Notes under the pieces: model-generated | The model's database searches: none | The model's input: the letters and a program-made list of their open reading frames with translations, nothing else | Told to the model about the DNA's origin: nothing | Program-made: the position numbers and the translations under genes | In this document: one piece after another, positions 47,790 to 60,383 of the stretch | How positions within the stretch are numbered: the stretch's first letter is position 1 | How the letters are laid out: each line of letters begins with the position of its first letter | Assembly: GCA_963693085.1 (NCBI GenBank) | Contig: OY856409.1 | Coordinates: forward strand, 1,538,037,072 to 1,538,101,071 | DNA length: 64,000 bases | Direction: 5' to 3' | Source of the DNA: Alisma plantago-aquatica | Lineage: Eukaryota; Streptophyta; Magnoliopsida; Alismatales; Alismataceae

Positions 47790-48920
47790 TCAAACGGTTT
47801 GGGACTGTTTGGTCTCAAACGGTCTTGAGAGTGTTTGGAACCGTTTAGAGCATTTGGTAAGACCGGTTGGTCCAAACCCTCTCAAAACTGAATGGACCAA
47901 AAAGTCCTTTTAATACTTACATGATTCATGATTTCAATGGATGAATCGATTATCAATTGAAGCCTTGATTTCTTTGTTACTTGAACTATTGAATCAACCT
48001 TCAATTAGACCATAAATTAAGATTTTGAACCCAATTGATCTAGAAATCCTACTCAAGAAACCTTCAATTAGGGCTTTGAATCGAATTGCCATCAATGTTC
48101 AACATTGTGGAATTGATTCCATTGCATCTAATGAATCATCATCAAAGTTTTGACATGACCTGACCCCAAACGGTCTTGAGGTCGTTTGGATGACCTCCAA
48201 ATGGTCTTGAGACCGTTTTCCTCATCCTATACTTGGATTTTGTGAAATTTCATTAGGGTTTAGATCATTAGTTTGATCATCAAATCAACACTTTATTGCA
48301 TTTCAATTTGGTACCTTAGGACCTTCAATTACTCATCCATACTTAACCCTAGACCTCCAAACGGTCTTGGGTGACCCCCAAACGGTCTAGAGACTGTTTG
48401 GATGATTCCCAAATGGTTTTGAAACCGTTATCCTATTTCATCATCAAAATCCATAACATCCAATTAGGGTTTGGATCATTGGATTGATTGTCAAATCAAC
48501 AATTGATTGTATTTCAATTTGGTATCTTTGGATCTTCAAATACCCAACCATACCCAACCCTAGACCTCCAAATGGTATTGGTTGACCTCCAAATGGTCTT
48601 GAGACTGTTTGGGTGATTTCCAATCGGTTTTGAAATCGTTTTGGTCAATCAACCCAAAACATCATCTCAATCGATTGCAAAATCGACACTTAGCCGATTA
48701 GGGTTTCTATTTGAAAGTTTCTCCATAAGTTGAACTAATCAATTGGATCTCTTGTATCATCATCCAACATTTTCTAGGGTCAGAACTCAAATGGTCAACC
48801 CATCCAAATGGTCAACACCCTCATGCGGTTTGGGGCTCAAATCACCAAACGGTTTTGAAACCGTTTGGTCTCCAAACAGTTTGGTGAAACGGTTTGAACC
48901 AACAAGATGAAACTGTTTGC
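47790..48920. repeat. Array of CCAAACGGT palindromes in X's LTR
   Basis: Many degenerate copies of CCAAACGGTCTTGAGACC and CCAAACGGTTTTGAAACCG, each a near-palindrome ending CGTTTGG, are spread over 1.1 kb, with tight clusters at 47790-47850, 48165-48230, 48355-48430 and 48840-48900. They are separated by unrelated AT-rich sequence, so this is not a simple tandem repeat. Confidence 0.8.
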
Positions 48921-51900
48921 CTTGGATATTTGGAGAGGTGTGTGCTTATGACGATGTCATCATCATCAAGCTCTGAACTCGCAAAACCTGTTGTGATTTC
49001 CATGGTGATTTCACCATTCAACCAAACCAATTATTGTAAATGTAGAAAGGATCATTATTTGATAAGGAATTGAATGCAATAACAATAATAAGGGTTCAAG
49101 TTATAAAACCCGCCTCCAATTGAGTTCCAAAGCACCAAGATCACGGCAACAATGGTGGATGAAACTCCTTCCACCATTCCAAGGCTCATCCTCAAGGTTT
49201 GAGTGAAAAGGAATGGTTAGAATTGAAGAGGGGATCGAATTAGGAAGAATTCATGCATTGATTTGTGATTTCCACCATGGATTCAAGGTGAAAAGGGATC
49301 AAGAAGCTTACCAACAGGTTGGGTGTGACACCTCATCACGCTAAACGAGATTACTCAAAACACAAAGCACGATCAACTACTGATTTATCACATAGTCAAA
49401 AATGTAAAATAATTAAAACAGATTCCAACAATGTAATTAAACTCTAGAACATTTACAAAAGGTCCATCATTCGATTCTCATATATTGTAACAAATACTTA
49501 CATATGGGTTCAAAGACCTCAGTCACATCCTGTATACAAAAGATATTTCACATGTACATGCCATATATTTACAAACATTGGCATACGACTAAAATCTCGT
49601 GTCGATACAAGTATATCATCTAGAAAACACATCCCATACCAGGACCTGAGAGTACAGGGACGACACTAGGACTCTACTACTAACATATACAACTAACCAA
49701 CCTTCTGTATCTATTGATCACCAGGTTGGTTCTCTTCCATAATGCAACCTTGACCTCGTTTCCCGTGACCACCTAAAAAAAATTGTGGTGACCCACGGGT
49801 GAGACATAGTCCCAGAAAGTGATATAACCATGAACAACATTTATTGATTACAACATTTTTAAGTAATTAAGTAGTTAAACAGTTTAATCAGATATAACAA
49901 ATAAGATCAACAATATTGATGATTAACAAAATACATAAAGGAGCAGATCACAATTATCATCATCAAGCTGACTATCATCATTTCCCTTATTAACCGTATA
50001 AGAAATTCAATAGCATATGCATAACTAGCATAAGAAAGTCTAGTAGCATGTTATCTCTATTAACATGAATAAGTCTAGCATCATAAGCATATCTAACAAC
50101 ATTAGCATGTCTAATAGTTTGAACAGATCAATATCATAAGCAAAGCTATCACATAAGCATGAGTATTTACATAAGCATGATTAGCAGTATATGCATTTCT
50201 AATTATAGAGGCATGGCTAGCATGCTAAACATAACTAACAACATGAGATAGCTAGCATCATGATTATAATCAACAGTAGCAGTATAGATATCAACATAAG
50301 CATGACTACTGTATGTACACATTTACAGTCTTATGCATATCCACAACATAAGTATAATTATTATCTCTTAATTGCACTAAGCATCATCTTTATATAAAGA
50401 GAATAAACAAGGGTTATCATCCAATGTGAAGCATCATGTATAACCCTTAAAAGATATGTTATACGGTTGTATTACATCTTTTATTATGACCTGGGGAATT
50501 TGAATTGTACCATTCAAAGTCCAACCGACCCCTGCGAAGGGCTATTCGATTCCGTACAAGATCTAGGAGTGCCGGTATCCTAAGATCTCTTCCCCTCGGT
50601 CAGTATGAGTAAAAAGGCAGTGACATATCAGTCAAAGCTGCCACCACAGCGACATATAGTCAAGCTGAAAACCACTAGTCCGACCTTGGTACAGGTCACT
50701 ACACTAGAAACCAGGGTGTTCAAATCCAATCACTGAGGTACAACCACAATTTTCCTCTAATCACATCATGTTATAATCACGGAGACATGACCACAACCGT
50801 TCTCAATCACATCAGATGTATGAGGCATGACCATAGCCAACCTCTACAATCTGCATTATGGATGACAAGGATATATCCTCAACCTGCCACCCCCACATAC
50901 TCAACAGTATGTGCTCCGAGTTTCCCTTAGGAATACTCGTTTCACCATCCAGCAAGTTCTGACACTGAAGATGTCTCTATGGCACAGGGCACTACATGTT
51001 TAGAGTTCAACTTGATTAGTTATGCCAATTGGGTGATTTAAGGCTGCATCAAACAAGTGGACATACAAATCCTACTTTACTTCTAGAAAGCATATAAATA
51101 TCAAAACTTTGAAAAGATATAAAATGTGTGAAACATAATTTCCCATCTCATCATCACACGGTACTATTCACTTTCCATTTATGAGGCCACACTAGTCATC
51201 ATACTATCATAAGATATAAATCCTTTTCACAATATCACAGGGTATCAACCCTTATCAACATAAGAGAATTACACTCATTCAGGGCTCAACTATGCCCAAA
51301 GGTCATTAAGACCATCATATTATTCCCTGCAAGATCACCATTATCTTTGCATGTCTTATACCAAGGCTCAACAACATCAATTATATATAATACACCAGAT
51401 CATCACAATATTGCATTTATGAGCTAGGTGGTATTCATAAACAATCATAGCAGGGTTATATTAACATTAAGAACATTCTTTTATTACATCAACATGCAAG
51501 GAATGTAGATATGATTAACACTCATCATATTCATAATGCACATATTTAGCATACAAAAGTATCAACCATGTGGCTATGATAACCACCAATTAACACATTA
51601 AGGTTATGCTCATGTTAAGGAGGTTATTCCACCATCATTTCATCATATAAGAATGTTAAACATGAATATTCATCTTTATCTAATTGCATTAGAGTTATGC
51701 TCAACATGATAAATTATATCAATGTTACTAATCAACACTCATACCCAAACCATAACTCACGGTATCCCCATTGGATCATGGATGCATAAGGTGAAGCATC
51801 ACCATCACATTCCATACTATTTTCAAGTATGAACCCACACATAAATCAAGGTGTAACCATTAGGTTATAGCATACTAGGGTTTCAATAATAATAGAGTAC

Positions 51901-52935
51901 TCCATGATTGTATTAGTCATTCAAGGACTATTCATACCCAATTATCATCATTTAGTTATTTTAAAGCTAGGTATAACAAGCTAGACCTTATTAGGGTTAC
52001 ATATCAACACAACATGATTATCATCCCTTCTATTCATATGAGTGAATAGGTAAGACTAACTTATTAAGGGTAACCCTCCATTTGTTCCATCATCATTCCA
52101 CCCATATCACCATACCACAATGTCACCCAGAACCATTGGATGTTTAAACGGTAAGACTATTGGTTGTTACAATGGTACCATCATCGAGTCATGGTTTATA
52201 GAAGAAATCAGCTTTAAACCCTAAAATTGACTATTGTTTGATAGGTGCTTAGCACCATAGGTTGTCAAACCAACCTGATCCAAGTCAATTTATACCTTAT
52301 TAATAATGTACACATGATAACATGTTCATCTAGAACTGAAACAGAATAGGGAACATTATAAAAATCGAAATCCAAGTCAAGCATAGATTTTTAGTGCATG
52401 AATCATTGTTTTCAAGCAAGAACATGATCTAGAAAGCTTATGGTAATCAATAAACATGGAGCAAGTTATAAAACTTGTCTCTAATAAGAAGATGAAACTC
52501 CACACAGAAGAAATCTCAAGCAGGTAGGGTAGAAAATCCAAGAATAAGCTATGAATTCATCCATCCAGTACCTTTCTTCATCAAATGAGCAAACCCTAAA
52601 CATAAAGAGCAAGAAAGGTAGGGTTTTAGATCTTTAGAGCAAATTATATCATGGAACAGAAAGGTTACGACCTAGAGGAAGGTCTAAGGAAGGAGAAGAT
52701 CAAGAAAAATGGAGAAGGAAGGAAGAAAATAACTTGCCTTGATCAAAAACCCTAGAAGATGACCTTGGAAACCCTAGGTAGGGCTAGATGGATCTCTAGG
52801 AGACTTTATTTTCCAAAATGAGGTTGTCTTCTACCTTAGACCACTTTGTTATGCAACCAAACAGAGAAAGGTTCGTTCTCTAAGCTATAAGAAAGAGGAA
52901 GTGAGCAATGACTTTGAATTGGGGATAGGAAGGGG

Positions 52936-52943
52936 TATATATA
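52936..52943 (-). promoter_or_regulatory. TATA box, first duplicate (Y left LTR)
   Basis: The minus strand reads GAAGCTATATATACCCC. The other copies are at 53218-53225 in the second duplicate and 58656-58663 in the right LTR. Assigned by sequence and by the element's direction. Confidence 0.55.
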
Positions 52944-53217
52944 GCTTCACGACCTAGAGGAAGGTCTAAGGAAGGAGAAGATCAAGAAAAATGGAGAAGC
53001 AAGGAAGAAAATAACTTGCCTTGATCAAAAACCCTAGAAGATGACCTTGGAAACCCTAGGTAGGGCTAGATGGATCTCTAGGAGACTTTATTTTCCAAAA
53101 TGAGGTTGTCTTCTACCTTATACCACTTTGTTATGCAACCAAACAGAGAAAGGTTCGTTCTCTAAGCTATAAGAAAGAGGAAGTGAGCAATGACTTTGAA
53201 TTGGGGATAGGAAGGGG

Positions 53218-53225
53218 TATATATA
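53218..53225 (-). promoter_or_regulatory. TATA box, second duplicate (Y left LTR)
   Basis: Same CTATATATACCCC context as at 52936; this one lies nearer the LTR start on the minus strand. Confidence 0.55.
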
Positions 53226-53342
53226 GCTTCATGGATAGGAAAGGGGTTAAGCTTGAGGTGTACATGGAGTTTTCCATGTGTCACTAGCCTAGAGATTCTA
53301 TGTCCATGCAAAACCTCCCTTAGTTACTACCCACACTTTCTC

Positions 53343-53600
53343 TCTTTCATCCATATCCTTATCTTTAGCCTTATCTTTATCTTTATCTTTATCTTTATCT
53401 TTATCTTTATCTTTATCTTTATCTTTATCCTTATCTTCATCCTTATCCTTATCCTTATCCTTATCTTCATCCTTATCCTTATCTTCATCCTTATCCTTAT
53501 CTTCATCTTCATATTTATCTTTATCTTTATCTTTATATTTATCTTTATCTTTATCCTTATCTTTATCTTTATCTTTATCTTTATCTTTATCCTTATTCAT
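53343..53600. repeat. (TTATCY)n microsatellite in Y left LTR
   Basis: About 258 bases of the hexamer TTATCT/TTATCC with occasional TTCATC. It yields long spurious frames (KDKDKD on the minus strand, FIFIFI on the plus). The right LTR has the equivalent tract of nearly equal length at 58781-59037, with more interruptions. Confidence 0.97.
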
Positions 53601-53946
53601 AAAGGGGAAAACCCTAAAATGTCCTTGAAGAGGAATACCTTCGTACCAAGAACAACTAGGAGACCCATAGTACAAATAAATTCTAGGATGATAAGGAAAA
53701 ATATAAGGATCATAATTCTTGTGAAAACATACAAAGAAAATCTTCCAATTGGGTAAATTGCAAGAAAGTCCAGAATGTACATAAAATTGCATAACTTGCT
53801 CATGCAATGTCCAAATTAGACCAAATTTGAAACTTAAGCTTGTCTTATGATTTAAAAACATATAAAAAGGTTATATTAGGGTTATAAGTATTAAATTATG
53901 GTTATTAAGCTCATTCAAATCATTAAGCAAGTTTAGGGGCCTTACA

Positions 53947-55045
53947 ACTATAAACCCCTAACAGGGATTTCGCACCTGAAATCCAAGATAAACAAAGATG
54001 GGTACTTCCTCTGCACCTCATCCTATTACCTTCACATGGTTACTTGCATATTATGGTGATTTACATCATTCATACATATCTCATCTTGGTTCAACAGGAA
54101 AAATGCCCACATAAGAATACATATCATGATCTCATTAAAAAATTTAATCAACCCCATCTCACTCTTATTCAACTTGTTCTCATAGCTATTGCTACTTTGG
54201 CAACCCTAAGGTTTTTGAATAAATATTGATCATATTTTTCTTTTTTTACTATATTTGAAATACTTTGGCATATCATCATTTAAAGCTTGATATAACTTGT
54301 ATGACATGTCTGGAACACTATGTTCCTCCTATTCAAAAATTCTATTGGTACATTGGTTAGTCTAAAGGACATAACTCTAAAATCATTATGGTCATGTGGA
54401 TTATGTCATCCAATCTAACTCTTATGCATTGATATTTTATCATAAGTTTATCTTAAAGGAACATGGTATCACATATTTATTAACTGACAAACCATCTATC
54501 CTAGATAGTGGTCTTTCCCAACTATCACTGAACCATACACAACATTATAGAATCACTTTTGAAATTAAACATTTATAGGATCATTATCAACTCTCTCTCT
54601 CTCTCTCTCTACAAGAGAGGAATACTTGGAATGTTCATTTAATAAACATCTCCAACCTTCACATATTTCTCATATTATTGATACATCTTGGATACTAGGA
54701 TTCATTACCTTGGTATCCACCTCATGCGCTATAAGGAACTCACATCCTTATCTCATCTACTTTAAGGTAGGATTGAGATAATCACACCATGATTTCTTAT
54801 TAGTTATACTCTTTAGATTGTCTCAAAATGACTACTTCATCAGAGTAATCAAAAAGATAACAATTTAAGAGTTCCATTCTTACCTTTCTTCAATAATTGA
54901 ATACCTAGCCAGGGCACCCAAATACTGAGATTAGGCAGTATGCACCATATTTTTATGTCATATTCCTAAATTAGACATCATCCTAGTCCTAAGTTATAGT
55001 GTCCCTATAGACTCAGTGAACCTAAAGCTCTGATACCAACTTATG
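53947..55045 (-). other. Element Y interior (1.1 kb, non-coding)
   Basis: Starts on the plus side with ACTATAAACCCCTAACAGGG (minus-strand polypurine-like GTTAGGGGTTTATAG) and ends at the primer site. It has no protein domain, and a (CT)10 run at 54591-54610. Segments 54816-54950 and 55004-55038 match the interior of X at 61403-61545 and 62278-62312. Shared sequence next to the primer site suggests retained packaging or priming signals (inference). Confidence 0.8.
55027..55038 (-). other. Element Y primer-binding site
   Basis: GCTCTGATACCA on the plus strand is the exact complement of TGGTATCAGAGC, the initiator-methionine tRNA site, seven bases from the right LTR. Confidence 0.9.
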
Positions 55046-58000
55046 TGTGACACCTCATCACGCTAAACGAGATTACTCAAAACACAAAGCACGATCAACT
55101 ACTGATTTATCACATAGTCAAAAATGTGAAATATTTAAAACTGATTCCAACAATGTAATTAAACTCTAGAACATTTACAAAAGGTCCATCATTGCATTCT
55201 CATATATTGTAACAAGTACTTACATATGGGTTCAAAGACCTCAGTCACATTGTGTATACAAAAGATATTTCACATGTACATGCCATATATTTACAAACAT
55301 TGGCATACGACTAAAATCTCGTGTCGATACAAGTATATCATCTAGAAAACACATCACATACCAGGACCTGAGAGTACAGGGATGACACTAGGACTCTACT
55401 ACTAACATCTACAACTAACCAACCTTCTGTATCTATTGATCACCAGGTTGGTTCTCTTCCATAATGCAACCTTGACCTCGTTGCCCGCGACCACCTAAAA
55501 AAAATTGTGGTGACCCACGGGTGAGACATAGTCCCAGCAAGTGATATAACCATCACCAACGTTTATTGATTACAACATTTTTAAGTAATTAAGTAGTTAA
55601 ACAGTTTAATCAGATATAACAAATAAGATCAACAATATTGATGATTAACAAAATACATAAAGGAGTAGATAACAAGTATCATCATCAAGCTGACTATCAT
55701 CATTTCCCTTATTAACCGTATAAGAGATTCAATAGAATATACATAACTAGCATAAGAAAGTCTAGTAGCATGTTATCTCTATTAACATGAATAAGTCTAG
55801 AATCATAAGCATATCTAACAACATTAGCATGTCTAATAGTTTGAACAGATCAATATCATAAGTAAAGCTCTCACATAAGCATGAGTATTTACATAAGAAT
55901 GATTAGCAGTATATGCATTTCTAATTATAGAGGCATGTCTAGCATGCTGAACATAACTAACAACATGAGATAGCTAGCATCATGATTATAATCAACAGTA
56001 GAAGTATAGATATCAACATAAGCATGACTACTGTATGTATACATTTACAATCTTATGCATATCCACAACATAAGTATAATTATTATCTCTTAATTGCACT
56101 AAGCATCATCTTTCTGTAAAGAGAATAAACAAGGGTTATCATCCAATGTGAAGCGTCATGTATAACCCTAAATAGATATGCTATACGACTGTATTACATC
56201 TTTTATTATGCCCTGGGGAATTTGAATCGTACCATTCAAAGTCTAACCGACCCCTGCGAAGGGCTATTCGATTCCTTACAAGATCTAGGAGTGCCGGTAT
56301 CCTAAGATCTCTTCCCCTCGGCCAGTACGAGTAAAAAGGAAGTGACATATCAGTCAAAGCTGCCACCACAACGACATACAGTCAAGCTGAAAACCACTAG
56401 TCCGACCTTGGTACAAGTCACGACACTAGAAACCAGGGTGTTCAAACCCAATCACTGAGGTACAACCACAGTTTTCCTCTAATCACATCATGTTATAATC
56501 ACGGAGATACGACCGCAACCATTCTCAATCACATCAGATGTATGAGGCATGACCATAGCCAACCTCTACAATTTGCATTGTGGATGACAAGGATATATCC
56601 TCAACCTGCCACCCCCACATACTCAACAGTATGCGCTCTGAGTTTCCCTTAGGAATACTCGTTTCACCATCCAGCAAGTTCTGACACTGAAGATGGATTT
56701 ACGGCATAGGGCACTACATGTTTAGAGTTGCACTTGATTAGTTATGCCAATTGGGTGAATTAAGTCTGCATCAAACAAGTGGGCATACAAATCCTATTTC
56801 ACTTCTAGAAAGCATATAAATATCAAAACTTTGAAAAGATATAAAATGTGTGAAACATAATTTCCCATCTCATCATGACACGGTACCATTCACTTTCCAT
56901 TTGAGGCCACACTAGTCATCATACTATCATAAGATATAAATCCTTTTCACAATATCACAGGGTATAAACCCTTATCAACATAAGAGGATTACACCTCATT
57001 CAGGGCTCAACTATGCCCAAAGGTCATTAAGACCATCATATTATTCCCTGCAAGATCACCATTATCTTTGTATGTCTTATACCAAGGCTCAACAACATCA
57101 ATTATATATAATACACCAGATCATCACAATATTGCATTTATGAGCTAGGTGGTATTCATAAACAATCATAGCAGGGTTATATTAACATTAAGAACATTCC
57201 TTTATTACATCAACATGCAAGGAATGTAGATATGATTAACACTCATCATATTCATAATGCACATATTTAGCATACAAAAGTATCAACCATGTGACTATGA
57301 TAACCACCAATTAACACATTAAGGTTATGCTCATGTTAAGGAGGTTATTCCACTATCATTTCATCATATAAGAATGTTAAACATGAATATTCATCTTTAT
57401 CTAATTGCATTAGAGTTATGCTCAACATGATAAATTATATCAATGTTACTAATCAGCACTCATACCCAAACCCTAACTCATGGTATCCCCATTGGATCAT
57501 GGATGCATAAGGTGAAGCATCACCATCACATTCCATACTATTTTCAAGTATGAACCCACACATAAATCAAGGTGTAACCATTAGGTTATAGCATACTAGG
57601 GTTTCAACAATAATAGAGTACTTCATGATGGTATTAGTCATTCAAGGACTATTCATACCCAATTATCATCATTTAGTTATTTTAAAGCTAGGTATAACAA
57701 GCTAGACCTTATTAGGGTTACATATCAACACAACATGATTATCATCCCTTCTATTCATATGAGTGAATAGGTAAGACTAACTTATAAAGGGTAACCCTCC
57801 ATTTGTTCCATCATCATTCCACCCATAACACCATACCACAATGTCACCCAGAACCATTGGATGTTTAAAAGGTAAGACTATTGGTTGTTGCAATGGTACC
57901 ATCATCGGGTCATGGTTTATAGAAGAAATCAGCTTTAAACCCTAAAATTGACCATTGTTTGATAGGTGCTTAGCACCATAGGTTGTCAAACCAACCTGAT

Positions 58001-59384
58001 CCAAGTCAATTTATACCTTATTAATAATGTACACATGATCACAGGTTCATCTAGAACTGAAACAGAGTAGGGAACATTAAAAAATCGAAATCCAAGTCAA
58101 GCATAACGTTTTAGTGCATGAATCATTGTTTTCAAGCAAGAACATGATCTAGAAAGCTTATGGTAAGCAATAAACATGGACCAAGTTATAAAACTTGCCT
58201 CTAATGAGAAGATGAAACCCCACACAGAAGAAATCTCAAGCAGGTAGGGTAGAAAATCCAAGAATAAGCTATGAATTCATCCATCCAGTACCTTTCTTCA
58301 TCAAATGAGCAAACCCTAAACATAAAGAGCAAGAAAGGTAGGGTTTTAGATCTTTAGAGAAAATTATACCATGGAACAGTAAGGTTCCGACCTAGAGGAA
58401 GGTCTAAGGAAGAAGAAGATAAAGAAAAATGGAGAAGGAAGGAAGAAAATAACTTGCCTTGATCAAAAACTCTAGAAGATGACCTTAGAAACCCCAGGTA
58501 GGGCTAGATGGATCTCTAGGAGACTTTCTTTTCCAAAATGAGGTTGTCTTCTACCTTATACCACTTTTTTATGCAACAAAACAGAGAAAGGTTCGTTCTC
58601 TAAGCTATAATAAAGAGGGAGTGAGCAATGACTTTGAATTGGGGATAGGAAGGGGTATATATAGCTTCATGGATAGGAAAGGGGTTAAGCTTGAGGTGTA
58701 CATGGAGTTTTCCATGTGTCACTAACCTAGAGATTTTATGTACATGCAACACCTCCCTTAGTTACTATCCACACTTTCCCTCTTTCATCCATATCCTTAT
58801 CTTTAGCCTTATCTTTATCTTTGTCCTTATCTTTATCTTTATCTTTATCCTTATCTTCATCCTTATCCTTATCCTTATCTTCATCCTTATCCATATCTTA
58901 ATCCTTATCCTTATGTTCATCTTCATATTTATCCTTATCTTTATCTTTATCCTTATCTTTATCTTTATCTTTATCTTTATCTTTATTTTTATCCTTATCT
59001 TTATCTTTTTCTTATATTTATCTTTATCCTTATTCATAAAGGGGAAAACCCTAAAATGTCCTTGAAGAGGAATACCTCCGTACCAAGAACAACTAGGAGC
59101 CCCATAGCCCAAAAAAAATTCGAGGATGATAACGAAAAATATAAGGATCATAATTCTAGTGAAAACATACAAAGAAAACCTTCCAATTGGGTAAATTGCA
59201 AGAAAGTCCAGAATGTACATAAAATTGCATAATTTTCTCATGCAATGTCCAAATTAGACCAAATTTGAAACTTAAGCTTGTCTTATGATTTCAAAACATA
59301 TCAAGAGGTTATATTAGGGTTATAAGCATTAAATTATGGTTATTAAGCTCATTCAAATCATTAAGCAAGTTTAGGGGCCTTACA
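55046..59384 (-). repeat. Element Y 5' LTR (right copy)
   Basis: Single-copy version of the LTR, 4339 bases, with the TATA on the minus strand at 58656-58663 and the hexamer tract at 58781-59037. Confidence 0.92.
58781..59037. repeat. (TTATCY)n microsatellite in Y right LTR
   Basis: Counterpart of 53343-53600, about 257 bases, with more point interruptions. Confidence 0.95.
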
Positions 59385-59389
59385 TAGGG

Positions 59390-60383
59390 AGTCATCCACC
59401 TGGTCCTCCCATGCTCCTTGGTCGTTTTCCAAGCAAAGGGAAGACGTGAATTCGAAATTCTCCTTTTACTCTATGGATAAATGAGCTTATATGCAATTTT
59501 TATTAAAAATTCAATTAGGAGAGAGAAAGTAGGAATTATCTCCCCCTTATCCTTGCCACGTGCCCCCTTCTCTTCCTTAGGGAAGTGGATATCTTGTTTG
59601 CCTCTTATTCCTCTCAATTATCCATGATTTAAAGAAAAGCAAATTAAGCACCTTAAATCATATTATACTAATATCCATATGTGAGTGAATATTTCTTTTT
59701 CTTATAAAATTGTGAGTGAGTTATCCACTCCCTTGGATATTTTCGTGATCCTTGCAAATCTCAAGGATGTCCACACACACATCAGAAACCAACCATTTTA
59801 ATTTTGGTTGAATGCCCTTTAATTAATATATTTATTTTTGCCCTAAATTGAATTAGGGTTTCAATTAGGCATTAATCTTGATTATTTTAATATCAAGACT
59901 ATCTCTCTCCTCCAACTTAATTCAAATGAGGCGCCCCTCTCATTTTCTTTGCTCTACATGATGCCAAGAAAAATTAGGGACCTTATTGAAGTGGTAATTT
60001 TCATATTGAACCCTAGGTTTTGGGTAAATTACACATTACACCAAAACTAGGTTTTAATGTACGTATATTGCTTTATCAGCTCTTTCTTGGTACTAAGGCT
60101 TCCATAAGCCGTACCTCAGCATCATTTTCACTCTCATGATGCCTAAAAACACGAGGAACATATTATAATGCATAATTTGCACTTAAACACCTCAACTTGG
60201 GTAATTTGCATTTTAGTCCAAAACAAGCAAACATTGCTTCAACAATATTAAAAAAGGACTCGAATTGCAACATAAGTTCCTCTTGAGGCCTAATTACTTT
60301 TCACAAGATAATATTAAGCATATAATCATTTTTCTTAATCAAAACATCTAGGGTTATAGTATAACCCAGGTCAGGGATGTTCA
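59390..60383 (-). repeat. Element X 3' LTR (left copy), second part
   Basis: Resumes X after Y and ends GGGATGTTCA. On the minus strand this is the LTR start (TGAACATCCC). It holds no gene. The end is placed by analogy with Y, whose interior also begins with TATAAACCCCTAAC. Confidence 0.65.

Larger units (their letters stand above)
44189..49323 (-). repeat. Element X 3' LTR (left copy), first part
   Basis: It matches 62319-64000 at the start. Relative to that copy it lacks about 50 bases near 45376. On the minus strand this is the LTR's downstream half. It contains blocks shared with Y (44498-44525, 44634-44701, 45041-45060, 45376-45431), a telobox-rich stretch and a palindrome array. Y interrupts it at 49323. 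Confidence 0.82.
52667..53230 (-). repeat. 282-base tandem duplication including the promoter, Y left LTR
   Basis: Copies 52667-52948 and 52949-53230 are nearly identical. The right LTR has a single copy (from about 58388). Each copy carries the TATA, so the left LTR has two core promoters. The junction shares only CACGACC/TACGACC sequence, so it formed with little or no homology. Confidence 0.97.
49324..53946 (-). repeat. Element Y 3' LTR (left copy)
   Basis: Full-length match to the right LTR, plus the 282-base duplication. Blocks shared with X's LTR are at 49643-49672, 49768-49828, 50521-50540 and 50890-50948. On the minus strand the TATA lies about 0.72 kb from the LTR start, so the U3 is short and the R-U5 part is about 3.6 kb. 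Confidence 0.92.
49324..59384 (-). mobile_element. Element Y: long-LTR non-autonomous retrotransposon nested in X
   Basis: LTRs 49324-53946 (4623 bases) and 55046-59384 (4339 bases) begin TGTGACACC and end GGGGCCTTACA. The size difference is explained by one 282-base tandem duplication in the left copy. The interior is only 1.1 kb. The primer-site complement GCTCTGATACCA at 55027 sets the minus direction. Flanks TTGGG (49319-49323) and TAGGG (59385-59389) form a target duplication with one mismatch. LTRs are about 97% identical by eye, so Y is younger than X. No coding domain is present, so transposition would need proteins supplied by another element. Confidence 0.92.

Noticed and set aside
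45900..48900. Possible CRISPR-like array because of spaced repeats in X's LTR
   Set aside because: Repeats are degenerate near-palindromes with irregular spacing in a plant retrotransposon; no constant repeat/spacer length and no cas genes.
53298..53861. 187-codon minus-strand frame rich in Lys-Asp, and 167-codon plus-strand Phe-Ile frame at 53253-53756
   Set aside because: Both are produced by the TTATCY hexamer tract in Y's LTR; the right LTR gives similar but different frames. Low-complexity artefacts.
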